A stretch of 64,000 nucleotides of DNA from Rhytidiadelphus loreus (taxonomy: Eukaryota > Streptophyta > Bryopsida > Hypnales > Hylocomiaceae): assembly GCA_947034895.1 (NCBI GenBank), contig OX344765.1, forward strand, positions 38,011,001 to 38,075,000, written 5' to 3'. This document shows, one piece after another, positions 34,384-44,530 of the stretch. A program made the translations under genes and the position numbers. Within the stretch, counting starts at the first letter, position 1. Each line of letters opens with the position of its first letter. Under the pieces are notes generated by a model that had not been told where the DNA came from, did no database searches, and saw nothing but the letters and a program-made list of their open reading frames with translations.

Positions 34384-34629
34384 GTTTTAACAATGTATGT
34401 ATAACTAAGCAATATATACTATATAAAAGTCTCAATGCCAAAATACTTACTCTAACTAAGTGAAACTAGTAATCATACGTGTGACACATTTACAAATATC
34501 GAAGCAGAAGTAGATGTTCAAGGTTCAAAGATCGTAGCGGATAGGGTCAAGTTTACGAAACACCGCGGTTTAGACATGCATGGAATGAGAAGAATGAAAT
34601 TCCTTCATTCCCCAATCCCTGCCTCACGC

Positions 34630-34672
34630 ACATGCAGTCAGCCACTTCAAGGTGGATGACAGCCTTTGCACA
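34630..34672 (-). promoter_or_regulatory. Conserved leader between array and start codon, shared with the kinase gene
   Basis: On the minus strand the sequence TGTGCAAAGGCTGTCATCC and the following 20 bases match 39304-39345 upstream of the kinase gene at nearly every position (for example CACCTTG(A/T)AGTGGCTGA). A weaker match lies at about 46000 upstream of the third family member. Position between array and ATG suggests a core promoter or 5' leader. Confidence 0.65.
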
Positions 34673-34719
34673 GAAGCAGGGGGACTGACGACCGCAAGTC
34701 CACCCCACCCCATTTGTAC

Positions 34720-34895
34720 TGGGACTAGCGGTCGCGGGAGGGCGAGTGCGGGTCCTCCAAGTAGGGCGAGTGCGGGTCCCCCGACCGAACAAGGGCGACT
34801 GCGGGTACCCAGGCGACCACGGGTCCACAAGGCGACCGCGGGTGCGGGTCCCTGGGCGACTTCGGGTGCGGGTCCCTGGGCGACTTCGGGTGATT
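34720..34895. repeat. GGGCGACNNCGGGTG array 2 (upstream of the minus-strand family gene)
   Basis: About eight to ten units, including GGGCGAGTGCGGGTCC and GGGCGACTTCGGGTG variants, lie about 340-510 bp upstream of the ATG at 34383. On this gene's strand the unit reads in the complementary orientation. Confidence 0.8.
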
Positions 34896-36003
34896 TTTCA
34901 GGCAAAGACAAATAAAAGAGGAATCTAACACAAGTGGTTTCATATTTTTGGAAGTATTTTATAATTACTTATAAATTTCCAAAGGACTTCTGTCATAGGT
35001 CCCTATTTATGCCCCTAGGTCTTCTGCAAAATGTTCACTTGCAACTTCTAAACATAAATGGGAAAGTAAAGATAATGGATTGGCTCTTACAATTCATAAT
35101 TTTTTTTTCTCGAATCATTTAATGATTATGGAGGTCAATTTATGAACTACAGATTGTCCATTTCAAAGCCACTTATAGAGTCCATTATTAATGCCCGCTC
35201 CATTTCAAAGTCTTCTACCTTATCTTTACTTTCACATCCACACAAATGGAGAAAGGAACCCTCTTTAAAATCCAATGGACGTCGGATTTGGAGAAACTCC
35301 CCAACTAAAAAAATATTTACGATAGTGTTTCCTTGAGTGTCAAATGCTTCAATGCACACCCTTGCCTGAGCAAAAAAATTTATGTATCAATGAATAGGTG
35401 GTAGTGAAATCGTAGGCCACCAGAATTAAAAATATTCCCAACCTGTAATGAGTTTAATAGCTATTCAAGTGATATTAAGTTTTGGAAGAGAACATTTTAG
35501 AGTGCCAATATAATTTGTAGTTCTTCATTTCACCTTCAATCCCAATTTTCTTTTATAAGCAATACAATCAATAAAGAAAATGAAAATTTTCTTGGTTATC
35601 ATCTCACAACTCTTATCCAATTTTGCACTCAAAGGAAACGTGCATACTAATACACAACTACACAAGCTAATTAAACATTCATACGGTTAGATTTTCGGGT
35701 TTAGGGTACTTGCTTCAATGGCAATTACTATAAGTCCATGCTCAATTTTCATAGGAAAAATACAAGAGGGAAAGGCTTAAGGCACTTAGGACTTTATTAG
35801 TAATGCACTCTAATTGTTAAGTTAAACTTATCTTTTGACCCTACATAGATTAAGCAAACACCCGTCTTGTAAAATCAAATTTCATTCAGAAGTATTTATT
35901 CGTCATTCTCCATAATGACGAACAAATCTAATTAAATAATGATTTACCACAATTGAATTCTAAAATACTCTATATCATTACAAATTAGTTACTTTAAAGT
36001 TTC
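34896..36003. other. AT-rich spacer, tail of hairpin unit 1
   Basis: No supported gene. The segment 34925-35130 is the inverse of 45290-45500 and resembles 37980-38170 in complement. The segment 35640-35990 is the conserved AT-rich tail that follows the hairpin units at 38260-38490, 43165-43400 and 44530-44720. These are parts of a repeated module. Confidence 0.6.
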
Positions 36004-36275
36004 AAAAAATCCCGTGAAGACCTCGGTATAGGCCACGCGACGTGCTTCGAGGATTGAGCCAAGGACCACTTTGAATTCCGCACCGAAATGTTTTTCATCT
36101 CAGTGCGCAATTCAAAGTGGTCCTTAACCAAACCTGTAAGACCCAACCATAACCTCCTATATCATGCACACGGAGTTGGGAATCGAACCGTAGACCTCCC
36201 AGACTCCACTTGAGTTCGAAGAAGTTGACCCTTGTGTGAGAATCCCTTCCACTACTTCACCTTCCCGTTGGTCAC
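36004..36275 (-). ncRNA. Hairpin-RNA unit 1 (tRNA-like promoter, 26-bp hairpin, T6)
   Basis: On the minus strand an A-box consensus TAGTGGAAGGG (36254-36244) and a B-box consensus GGTTCGATTCC (36189-36179) are 54 nt apart, as in a polymerase III internal promoter. About 50 nt later comes a hairpin: arms 36125-36100 and 36086-36061, 24 of 26 positions complementary, loop 13 nt. A T6 run at 36009-36004 follows the conserved 'acgtcgcgtggcc..accgaggtc' segment and could end polymerase III transcription. The predicted RNA is about 250-270 nt. Whether it is made, and processed to small RNAs, is unknown. Confidence 0.6.
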
Positions 36276-36399
36276 ATCGGGAATCACCTTTGATGCACCA
36301 CTCCTTGTCCATCCCATCTTTATTCTTTTTTTTCTTTGATTCTATTGGGCTTCAAAATACCATCAGCTGCCCAACACGAAATAGTCTCAACGTTTGGAC

Positions 36400-36612
36400 C
36401 CGAAGTCGCCCCACCCGAAGTCGCCCTACCCGCGGTCGCCCAAGTCCCAGAAAAGAGGGAAGCAAAAATGCGTGAGTTCTTCCCTCCTCTCTGGACCCGC
36501 GGTCGCCCTACCCGCAGTCGCCCCACCCGAGGTCGCCCCAACACCGCAGAAAGAAGTCCCTAGTTTCCCCCTTTTCTGGACCCGCGGTCGCCTCACCCGC
36601 GGTCGCCCCTAC
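36400..36612. repeat. GGGCGACNNCGGGTG array 3 (upstream of hairpin unit 1)
   Basis: ACCCG(A/C)(A/G)GTCGCCC units lie in two groups separated by 'agaaaagagggaag' and 'agaaagaagtccc' spacers. On the minus strand they precede the hairpin unit, as arrays 5 and 6 do for units 3 and 4 on the plus strand. Confidence 0.85.
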
Positions 36613-38488
36613 ATTGGTATTTGAAAGAGTGACTTACAGAAGACTGCAGTCATGGTAGGTGAGATCATAGAATAATCTCTAGATAGCTTACAATTATATC
36701 ACATGATCATTTTATTAAATGGTCCCTAACAAGGCTTCAATATCCTCAAGCCCTACAATGATGAACCAAAAACCCTTCAAAGCCCTCGCAAACTAGAACC
36801 AGAAACGCAAACCTAAACCCTGAAATGCCCAACGCATTTTAGGATGGTTTATGAATTTGCTTGAACCCCAAAATGACCCTGGAATTTGCTAAGCTTCTAG
36901 AATTTGCTCTAAATTGAACAAAAATCCAACATTTTGATACGTTCTATCCATTCTTTTTGAATTGTAACCGTGTAAATTCAAACTAGACGTATTAGAGATC
37001 ACATTAGAAAAGAAAACACAACAATACCTCTAATTTATTGAAAGATTATAATGTTTTATCATGAGGGTGTTAAATCTGTGAAAGTGATTTGAAGTATTTC
37101 AATCCTCTTTTCAAATGTGAAATCTAAAAAGTTCGTCACCTAAAAAATATGAGCTTAAAGGGCCTAAGGTGCATAAACCCAATCAATTTATAACTTCTCA
37201 AAATCTACTTTATCATTTTTTTAAATTTCATTTGTAATGTGATATTTTCTCAAAGATTTAGTGTGTTTGAGGCTCATTCCTAAGAGCCCTCAACACTACA
37301 AAAAGTCAAGATTGCAAGTGTACACCCATGCACAAAATCTTAAATAGAAAAATCATAATCAATCATTTTCAAAATCAGATTTTTGAAGCTAAAACTAAAC
37401 TTCAAAAAGAATTTTCCAAAAATATGAATTACTACATATAGTAATTTGGTAAGGTTTTGTTTAACTTAGGAAATTGGTTGAGGACCCATCCTGTCCTCGG
37501 GGTCACTTAGGGGTTCACTTGAACAAGAAGCCAACATCTTGAATTATAGAATCAATTTCTGTATACTTATTCATTTTTCCTCCAATCCCAAGAAACTTTT
37601 TTTCTGCAAACTTTAAAATGGTTGTGGAGAGGGGTAATACACTCGAAGTGAAGAATGTACATTTCTCTTGTTATAATCTTAAAACTCTTCCGCAATTTTG
37701 CACTCAAAATGAATGTGCATACTAACAAGCAAGTTGTTTAAACATTCATACGTTTAGATTAAAAAATAAATAGGAAACTTGCTTCAATGGGAATAACTAC
37801 AAGTCCATGCTCTTTTCAGAACAGAAAAACTAAGGTAGGAGGTTGTGAAAGAGTGCGGGCATTAAGAATGGCTCCTATAAATGGTTGTGGAATGGTGCAT
37901 CTAAAGTTCTGAAATTGACCAATACATTCATTGAATGAACCAAGGAAGAAAACATTATTAATTGGAAGAGCCAATCATTCTCTGTGTTTTCTCCATTTTT
38001 ATTTAGAATTGCAAGTGAACCATTCATGAAAGATCTAGGGTCACAAATAGGGACCTATGACCCAACTCGTTTGAAAATTCATAAGTAATTCAAAAATCTT
38101 TGGAAAAATATGAAACCACTTGGGTTAGATTCCTCATCAATTTCTCTTTGTCTGAAAAATGAGCTAAAAATATTCCCGTCCAAAGAAATACACGAAAAAG
38201 GCAGACCAGCCCTTAGGTGCACCATTTCTGAGCCTCCTACCTTACACTTGGAAAGGCATAGGCTCTTAGGGGTTCATTAGTAAATAATGCACTCTAATTG
38301 TTAAGTTAAACTTATCTTTTGACCCTACATAGATAAAGCAAACACCTCGTATTGTAAAATCAAATTTCATTCACAAGTATTTATTCATCATTGTCCCTAA
38401 TGACGAACAATTCTAATTAAATAAAGATTTAGCACAATTGAATTCTAAAATACTCTATATCATTACGAATTAGATACTTTAAAGTTTC
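36613..38488. other. Spacer between hairpin units 1 and 2
   Basis: No supported gene. 36620-36900 ('acagaagactgcagtcatgg', 'aaatggtccctaacaagg') is the inverse of 42050-42270 and 43510-43730, which precede arrays 5 and 6. The segments 37700-37900, 37980-38170 and 38260-38490 are further copies of module parts seen at 35640-35990 and 45290-45560. Confidence 0.6.
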
Positions 38489-38760
38489 AAAAAATCCCGT
38501 GAAGACCTCGGTATAGGCCACGCGACGTGCTTCGAGGATTGAGCCAAGGGGCACTTCGAATTTCGCACTGAAATGTTTTTCATCTCAGTGCGAAATTCAA
38601 AGTGCCCCTTGACCAAACCCGTAAGACCCAACTATAACCTCCTACATCATGCACACGGAGTTGGGAATCGAACCGCAGACCTCCTAGACTCCACTTGAGT
38701 TCGAAGAAGTTGACCCTTGTGTGAGAATCCCTTCCACTACTTCACCTTCCTGTTGGTCAC
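38489..38760 (-). ncRNA. Hairpin-RNA unit 2 (tRNA-like promoter, 26-bp hairpin, T6)
   Basis: A box at 38739-38729 and B box at 38674-38664 match the consensus exactly. Hairpin arms are 38610-38585 and 38571-38546, 25 of 26 complementary with a G:U in the odd position; loop 13 nt. T6 at 38494-38489. The arm core GGGGCACTT differs from unit 1 (GGACCACTT) on both strands together. The unit lies head-to-head with the kinase gene and shares array 4 with it. Confidence 0.6.
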
Positions 38761-38849
38761 ATCGGGAATCACCTTTGATGCACCACTCCTTGTCCATCCC
38801 ATTTTTATTCCTTTTTTTCTTTGATTCTATTGGCTTCAAAATACCCAAA

Positions 38850-39290
38850 GTCGCCCAACACAAAATAGTCTCCCAGTCGCCCCACGGCTCCATAGCCCCA
38901 CCCGAAGTCGCCCCACCCGAAGTCGCCCTACCCGAAGTTGCCCCACCCGAAGTCGCCCCATTCGAAGTCGCCCCACCCGAAGTCGCCCAATCCCCCAAAG
39001 AGGATTACAAATGCGTGAATTTTCCACGACTTCTGGACCCGCGGTCGCCCCACCCGAAGTCGCCCACCCGAAGTCGCCTACCCGAAGTCGCCCCAGTCGA
39101 GGTCGCCCCAGCACCAAAAAAGCTGGAAGTCCCAAGTTCCAGGGCGACCTCGGGTGTAGGGGGCGACCTCGGGTTCAGGTTTCAGGACCGCTTTGGTACC
39201 CGCGGTCGCCCTTACCCGCACGCGCCCTGTCACCCGCACGCGCCCCTATGGCGACCGCGGGTACTTAAGCGGTCGCCCCACCCGCATTCG
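38850..39290. repeat. GGGCGACNNCGGGTG array 4, shared by hairpin unit 2 and the kinase gene
   Basis: Runs of CACCCGAAGTCGCCC units at 38860-38995 and 39040-39110 are followed by mixed-orientation units up to 39290. Hairpin unit 2 leads away leftward and the kinase gene rightward, so this is a candidate bidirectional control region. The long 'open frames' across it merely translate the repeat. Confidence 0.85.
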
Positions 39291-39303
39291 CCAGTCTTGG
39301 TCC

Positions 39304-39345
39304 TGTGCTACGGCTTTCATCCACCTTGTAGTGGCTGAATGCGAG
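39304..39345 (+). promoter_or_regulatory. Conserved leader upstream of the kinase gene
   Basis: The segment starting TGTGCTACGGCTTTCATCC is nearly identical to the minus-strand leader at 34672-34630, although the two genes encode unrelated proteins. It lies between array 4 and the ATG at 39446. Confidence 0.65.
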
Positions 39346-39445
39346 CTTGTGGGCCAAGGCGGTGATTGGGGGGGGGACTTGTTGCCCTTTTTTTCCACGA
39401 CTCTATTTATTGATCGATTGTAGGTAACTTTGTGAAGGAAGAGCT

Positions 39446-41086
39446 ATGTCTAATCCAGGAGAAGGGAGTAGTACAATGCGTCCGTCTCTATGGGATATTA
39501 ACCACGATGACCCCCGGGAATGGGAGAATGCTACAAGGAAATATGTAAGGGGCACCAACCTTGACAATCCCGCGGAGTTCCAAGTGACTATTGACTCATA
39601 CGAGTCAACGGGTGGAGAGTCATCATCAAAGTCGAAGAAGTCAAAGACGGCATATGATAAGGACCCAACTTATCCTCCACGTGATTATTCAATATTTGCA
39701 CAGCGAGTGTGTTTCGAATGGTACGAGGGACGCACTGTGGAATTCCTAGAGTCTACATACTTGAGGCATAAAGAATCAGGCATCATTAAGTTGAAGAGAG
39801 ATTTGAGCACTTTTATTCTAAAAAAGTGCAAAGAATCCCCGAAATATGCTGACGTGGATGAAACGTACTTTGGCAACTATGAGAAGTGGATGGAGAACGT
39901 GCTCATGGAAATCATTTTCAATACCAAAAAAATCATTGTAGAGCACCGACCTATAGTCCCTGGGTGTGAAAATAAGGAGACCATCGAATTCCACGCAAAA
40001 ATGGCATGGTGGCAGAAAGCGGCGTCTAGACTATCGAAGACTGTATCTAGGACGATGGGGTGGCAGTTGGACGCATTGACGGCTGCTCTTTCTCAAAACA
40101 GTGGATCGTCTCTCATGTGGATCAATTCTAGTGCAAAAGTGGTTCCGCTTAGTGGATATGACCAACAAGGGGGGTATGGAAAGGTGCGTAAGGTATACAT
40201 TGATGGCATGTCTACAATACCCAAGCATGTACATTTTGCAGGGAAGGTGTCAAAGCAAACAAACACGCGTGATGCGAGATATGAACGATCCATTGAGGCC
40301 TTGGTGTGTCCTTTAAATCACCCAGCCATTGTTAAATTTGTGGCTATCCACGCCAATACAATGGAGGCCTACACGTTGTGGTGGAATGGTGGTAATTTGA
40401 ACAAACTTGTTCGCTTGAATGAGAAGGTCGTGCCACATGCCGATTGGCACGAAATCAAGTTGGTGAAGGAACTTCAACAAGAGCAGGTGAAGCAAATTAG
40501 CCTCTTTCGAAGGCACAAGGCGAAGTTAGCATGGGCCCTTGTTTATGTGACAAGTCTTGTACACAATGAAGGTGTTCTACACAACGATTTGTCTCCCAAC
40601 AACATATTAATCCATTATCCGCCGTACTCGGATGATGTTATAAACATTGGGATTTGCGATTGGGGAATTGCCAGTCGTATACAAGAGGGAGCTCCCTCAC
40701 ATTTTGGATACAAAACCACGAAAGAGAGGGATGACATGTTGAAAGGCAGATGGTGGGTGGCTCCAGAGTTGTTCTATGTGTTTGGGCCAAAGGGTTCAGA
40801 AACGAGCCTTGACAAGATGCAAGCCAGGCACAAGTATACGGTTAAGTCTGATTCGTTTTCTATTGGTAAATTGATTTGGAACATGAAAATTGGTTATATG
40901 GGTGAATATGACAGGGAACTATTCAAAAACCCTGAGTCGGGAAAGTTCTTTACAATGAAGTTACGTGCGCTTATGGATCTTGACTTACAGACGAGACTCA
41001 CATGCTCTGAGGTGGTAGCTTCACTCATGCTTCCACCCTGGAATATGAAGCCTCCAGAATTAGTTTTTCGGGACTCCGTGTTGTAG
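39446..41086 (+). CDS. Atypical protein kinase
   Basis: A 546-residue intact frame. Residues 1-220 have no recognisable domain but are rich in charged residues, with a Ser/Lys tract (SSSKSKKSKT). The kinase domain covers about 225-535. Visible elements: glycine loop QQGGYGKV at 240-247, likely ATP-binding Lys267 (HFAGKVSK), catalytic loop HNDLSPNN with Asp381 and Asn386, metal-binding DWG at 405-407 in place of DFG, and APE at 439-441. The usual HRD Arg is Asn. Catalysis looks possible since Lys, both Asp and Asn are kept, but the HRD and DFG departures make it an outlier. No membrane segment, so probably soluble. It lies at the centre of the inverted arrangement of hairpin units, with array 4 and a leader shared with the gene at 34383. 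Captured host gene or element gene: not decidable here. Confidence 0.88.
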   Translation: MSNPGEGSSTMRPSLWDINHDDPREWENATRKYVRGTNLDNPAEFQVTIDSYESTGGESSSKSKKSKTAYDKDPTYPPRDYSIFAQRVCFEWYEGRTVEFLESTYLRHKESGIIKLKRDLSTFILKKCKESPKYADVDETYFGNYEKWMENVLMEIIFNTKKIIVEHRPIVPGCENKETIEFHAKMAWWQKAASRLSKTVSRTMGWQLDALTAALSQNSGSSLMWINSSAKVVPLSGYDQQGGYGKVRKVYIDGMSTIPKHVHFAGKVSKQTNTRDARYERSIEALVCPLNHPAIVKFVAIHANTMEAYTLWWNGGNLNKLVRLNEKVVPHADWHEIKLVKELQQEQVKQISLFRRHKAKLAWALVYVTSLVHNEGVLHNDLSPNNILIHYPPYSDDVINIGICDWGIASRIQEGAPSHFGYKTTKERDDMLKGRWWVAPELFYVFGPKGSETSLDKMQARHKYTVKSDSFSIGKLIWNMKIGYMGEYDRELFKNPESGKFFTMKLRALMDLDLQTRLTCSEVVASLMLPPWNMKPPELVFRDSVL

Positions 41087-42270
41087 TGTGATAGAAGAAT
41101 ACCATAGTATCATTTTGGAGTAGTACTTCTAGTACATGTAATCAAATTTTAATATGAAGTGCCATTTTCCCCAAATTGGCAATATTGTGGATCTATTCTT
41201 CATGGTATGTTGTATTGAATCTCTCATATCAATGTTTGTATTTTGCTGCAATGAATGAATTAAATAGGCTCAATGTTCCAGTAAGATATATAGCCTTGGA
41301 ATAATGGAGCCCATTTCCTTCTAAAAAGCATTGACAATCGGCACTTGTATTGGTTCATCCGGCAAAAAAGGATGACTTTCTTGTAATCTTAATAGGTTTT
41401 TGGCAATAAAAATGACATTTCTCAATTGGTTTGAATGGGCCAGAAAAAATGGGAACATAAGGGTTAAATGCAATACACCATTTTTAGGTGAAATTAATTT
41501 CACCTTTATATGTAGAAATTACGTTTTCTCTCAACAAAACCATTTTGGTCTACAAATTAAAAATTAAATTTTGAATTTGCCTTTTAATGTTTCACAAAAC
41601 ATTTTTACAAAGAGTACCTTGAAGGCTTCTTCCAGGTTCATTACTTTTGAATACAAGGTCAAAATATTCTTGCAAGATCTATATGTTTGAGCCATAATCG
41701 AAAACTAATAAAAGTTTCTTTAGATGTGAATTTAACCCCTGAAGTTCGAAGGCCATTATAGGTTCAAAACCACTAAAAACCGTCACTTTGGCTACTTTGA
41801 GAAAAAATCTTGAAGTGCATTACAATAAGAGTGCATTAATTATTAAGCCCTATGTGCCTAAGCCTTTCCCTCTTGTATTTTTCCTATGAAAAAAAAGCAT
41901 GGACTTACAGTAATTGGGATTGAAGCAAGTTTCCTATTTATTTTTTAATCTAACCGTATGAATGTTTAAACAACTTGCTTGTTAGTAGGCACATATAATG
42001 TTGACTTCTTGTACAATTTAAAGCAAATTCATAAAACATCCTAAAATGCATTGGGCATTTGAGGGTTACGGTTTGGATTCTAGGGTTCTACTTTGCGAGG
42101 GCTTTGTCGGGTTTTCGGTTCATGATTGTAGGGCTTCAAAATATTGAAGCCTTGTTAGGGACCATTTAATAAAATGATCATGTGATATAATTGTAAGCTA
42201 TCTAGAAAATATTCTATGATCTCACCTACCATGACAACAGTCTTCTATAAGTGACTCTTTCAAATACTGA
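41087..42270. other. Kinase 3' region and leader of module 3
   Basis: No supported gene. 41087-41300 is probably the kinase 3' UTR. 41830-42000 resembles the spacer parts at 37720-37900. 42050-42270 (ending 'aaatactgatgtaggggcg') is repeated almost exactly at 43510-43735 and inverted at 36620-36840. Confidence 0.6.
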
Positions 42271-42770
42271 TGTAGGGGCGACCGCGGGTGGGGCGACCGC
42301 GGGTCCAGAGAAGGAGGAGATTGGGGACTTCCTTCAGCGGTGTTGGGGCGACCTCGGGTGGGGCGACTTCGGGTGGGGCGACCGCGGGTAGGGCGACTAC
42401 GGGTCCAGAGAAGGGGGAAATTGGGGACTTCTTTCTGCGGTGCTGGGGCGACCTCGGGTGGGGTGACTTCGGGTGGGGCGACCGCGGGTAGGGCGACTAC
42501 GGGTCCAGAGAAGGGGGAAATTGGGGACTTCTTTCTGCGGTGCTGGGGCGACCTCGGGTGGGGCGACTTCGGGTGGGGCGACCGCGGGTAGGGCGACTAC
42601 GGGTCCAGAGAAGGGGGAAATTGGGGACTTCTTTCTGCGGTGCTGGGGCGACCTCGGGTGGGGCGACTTCGGGTGGGGCGACCACGGGTCCAGAGAGGAG
42701 GGAAAAACTCACGCATTTGAAATTCCCTCTTTTCTGGGACTTGGGCGACTTCGGGTGGGGCAACTTTGGG
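42271..42770. repeat. GGGCGACNNCGGGTG array 5 with a 100-bp higher-order repeat
   Basis: Units are GGGGCGACCTCGGGT, GGGGCGACTTCGGGT, GGGGCGACCGCGGGT and AGGGCGACTACGGGT in fixed order. They alternate with a 'ccagagaagggggaaattgg' segment, which recurs exactly every 100 bp (about 42404, 42504, 42604). The array precedes hairpin unit 3. Confidence 0.9.
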
Positions 42771-42894
42771 TCCAAAACTAGGAGATTAATTTATGTTGGG
42801 CGGCTCATGGTGTTTTGAAGACCCGTACAATCAAAGAAAAAAAAAGAATAAAAATGGGATGGACAAGGAGTGGTGCATCAAAGGTGATTCCCGA

Positions 42895-43167
42895 TGTGAC
42901 CAACGAGAAGGTGAAGTAGTGGAAGGGATTCTCAGACAAGGGTCGACTTCTTCGAATTCAAGTGGAGTCTGGGAGGTCTATGGTTCGATTCCCAACCCGG
43001 TGTACATGATAAAGGAGGTTATAGTTGGGTCTTACGGGTTCGGTCAAGGACACTTTCGAATAGAGAACGGAGATGACAAACATTTCCGTTCTATACTCGA
43101 AAGTGTCCTTGGCTCAATCATGGAGGCACATCACGTGGCCTAGACCGAGGTCTTCACGGGATTTTTT
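42895..43167 (+). ncRNA. Hairpin-RNA unit 3 (tRNA-like promoter, 26-bp hairpin, T6)
   Basis: A box TAGTGGAAGGG at 42917-42927 and B box GGTTCGATTCC at 42982-42992. Hairpin arms 43046-43071 and 43085-43110, 24 of 26 complementary, loop 13 nt. T6 at 43162-43167. The arm interior (TAGAGAACGGA on the 5' side) shares little with units 1 and 2, and the 3' arm has changed to match. The start at 42895 is a guess about 20 nt before the A box. Confidence 0.6.
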
Positions 43168-43734
43168 GAAACTTTAAAGTAACTAATTTGTAATGATATA
43201 GAGTATTTTAGAATTCAATTGTGCTAAATCATTATTTAATTAGATTTGTTCGTCATTATGGACAATGATGAATAAATACTTGCGAATGAAATTTGATTTT
43301 ACAAGAGCGGTGTTTGCCTAATCCATTTACAGTCAAAAAGATAAGTTTAACTTAAAGTGTATTACCCCTCTCTACAACATTTTGATAATTTGCACAAATA
43401 AATTTTGTGGGGATTGGAGGAAAAATGAAGAAGTACAAAGAAATTGATTCTATAATTCAAAATGTTGATTTTTTGTTGAAGTTAAAGCAAATTCATAAAA
43501 CATCCTAAAATGCGTTGGGCATTCAAGGGTTTAGGTTTGCGTTTATGGTTCTAGTTTGCGAGGGCTTTGTAGGGTTTGGAGTTCATGATTGTAGGGCTTG
43601 AGGATATTGGAGCCTTGTTAGGGACCATTTAATAAAATGATCATGTGATATAATTGTAAGCTATCTAGAAAATATTCTATGATCTCACCTACCATGACAG
43701 CAATCTTCTATAAGTGACTCTTTCAAATACTGAT

Positions 43735-44140
43735 GTAGGGGCGACCGCGGGTGGGGTGACCGCGGGTCCAGAGAAGGGGGAAATTGGAGACTTCCTTTAG
43801 CGGTGCTGGGGCGACCTCGGGTGGGGCGACTTCGGGTGGGGCGACCGAGGGTAGGGCGACTACGGGTCCAGTGAAGGGGGAAATTGGGGACTTCTTTCTG
43901 CGGTGCTGGGGCGACCTCGGGTGGGGCGACTTCGGGTAGGGCGACTACGGCTCCAGAGAAGGGGGAAATTGGGGACTTCTTTCTGCGGTGCTGGGGCGAC
44001 CTCGGGTGGGGCGACCTCGGGTGGGGCAACTTCGGGTGGGGCGACCGCGGGTCCAGAGAGGAGGGAAAAACTCACGCATTTGAAATTCCCTCTTCTCTGG
44101 GACTTGGGCGACTTCGGGTGGGGCGACTTTGGGTCCAAAA
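43735..44140. repeat. GGGCGACNNCGGGTG array 6 (upstream of hairpin unit 4)
   Basis: Same units and 'ccagagaagggggaaattgg' spacers as array 5, with one fewer 100-bp period and a few unit variants (for example GGGCGACCGAGGGT). Confidence 0.9.
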
Positions 44141-44257
44141 CTGGGAGATTAATTTGTGTTGGGCAGCTCATGTTGTTTTGAAGACCCGTACAATCAAAGA
44201 AAAAAAAAGAATAAAAATGGAATGGACAAGAAGTGGTGCATCAAAGGTGATTCCCGG

Positions 44258-44530
44258 TGTGACCAACGGGAAGGTGAAGTAGTGGAAGGGATTCTCACAC
44301 AAGGGTCGACTTCTTCGAATTCAAGTGGAGTCTGGGAGGTCTACGGTTCGATTCCCAACCCGGTGTACATGATGTACGAGGTTCTGGTTTGGGCTTCTTG
44401 GTTCGGTCAGGGACCTCTTCGAACTCCGCTATGAGATAAGAAACAGGTCATAGTGGAGTTCGAAGAGGCTCCTGGTCAAACCTTCGAAGCATGTCATGTG
44501 GCGTATACCGAGGTCTTCACGGGATTTTTT
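44258..44530 (+). ncRNA. Hairpin-RNA unit 4 (tRNA-like promoter, 26-bp hairpin, T6)
   Basis: A box at 44280-44290 and B box at 44345-44355, both exact. Hairpin arms 44409-44434 and 44448-44473, 23 of 26 complementary, loop 13 nt (GATAAGAAACAGG). T6 at 44525-44530. This copy has the most different arms (ACTCCGCTATGA on the 5' side) and also a changed loop. Confidence 0.6.

Noticed and set aside
38721..39338. 205-residue frame, and similar frames at 36236-36624, 42288-44181 and 48902-49399
   Set aside because: These are translations of the 15-bp unit in various phases (repeating VAPPEVAPP-like or GGATSGGAT-like text). A 15-bp period keeps all frames open.
42895..43010. True tRNA gene
   Set aside because: A and B boxes match, but I cannot draw acceptor, D and anticodon stems of a normal tRNA. 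Only a tRNA-derived promoter is supported.
42271..44140. CRISPR-like array
   Set aside because: Repeat units are contiguous or separated by identical spacers, there are no unique spacers or cas genes, and the DNA is eukaryotic.
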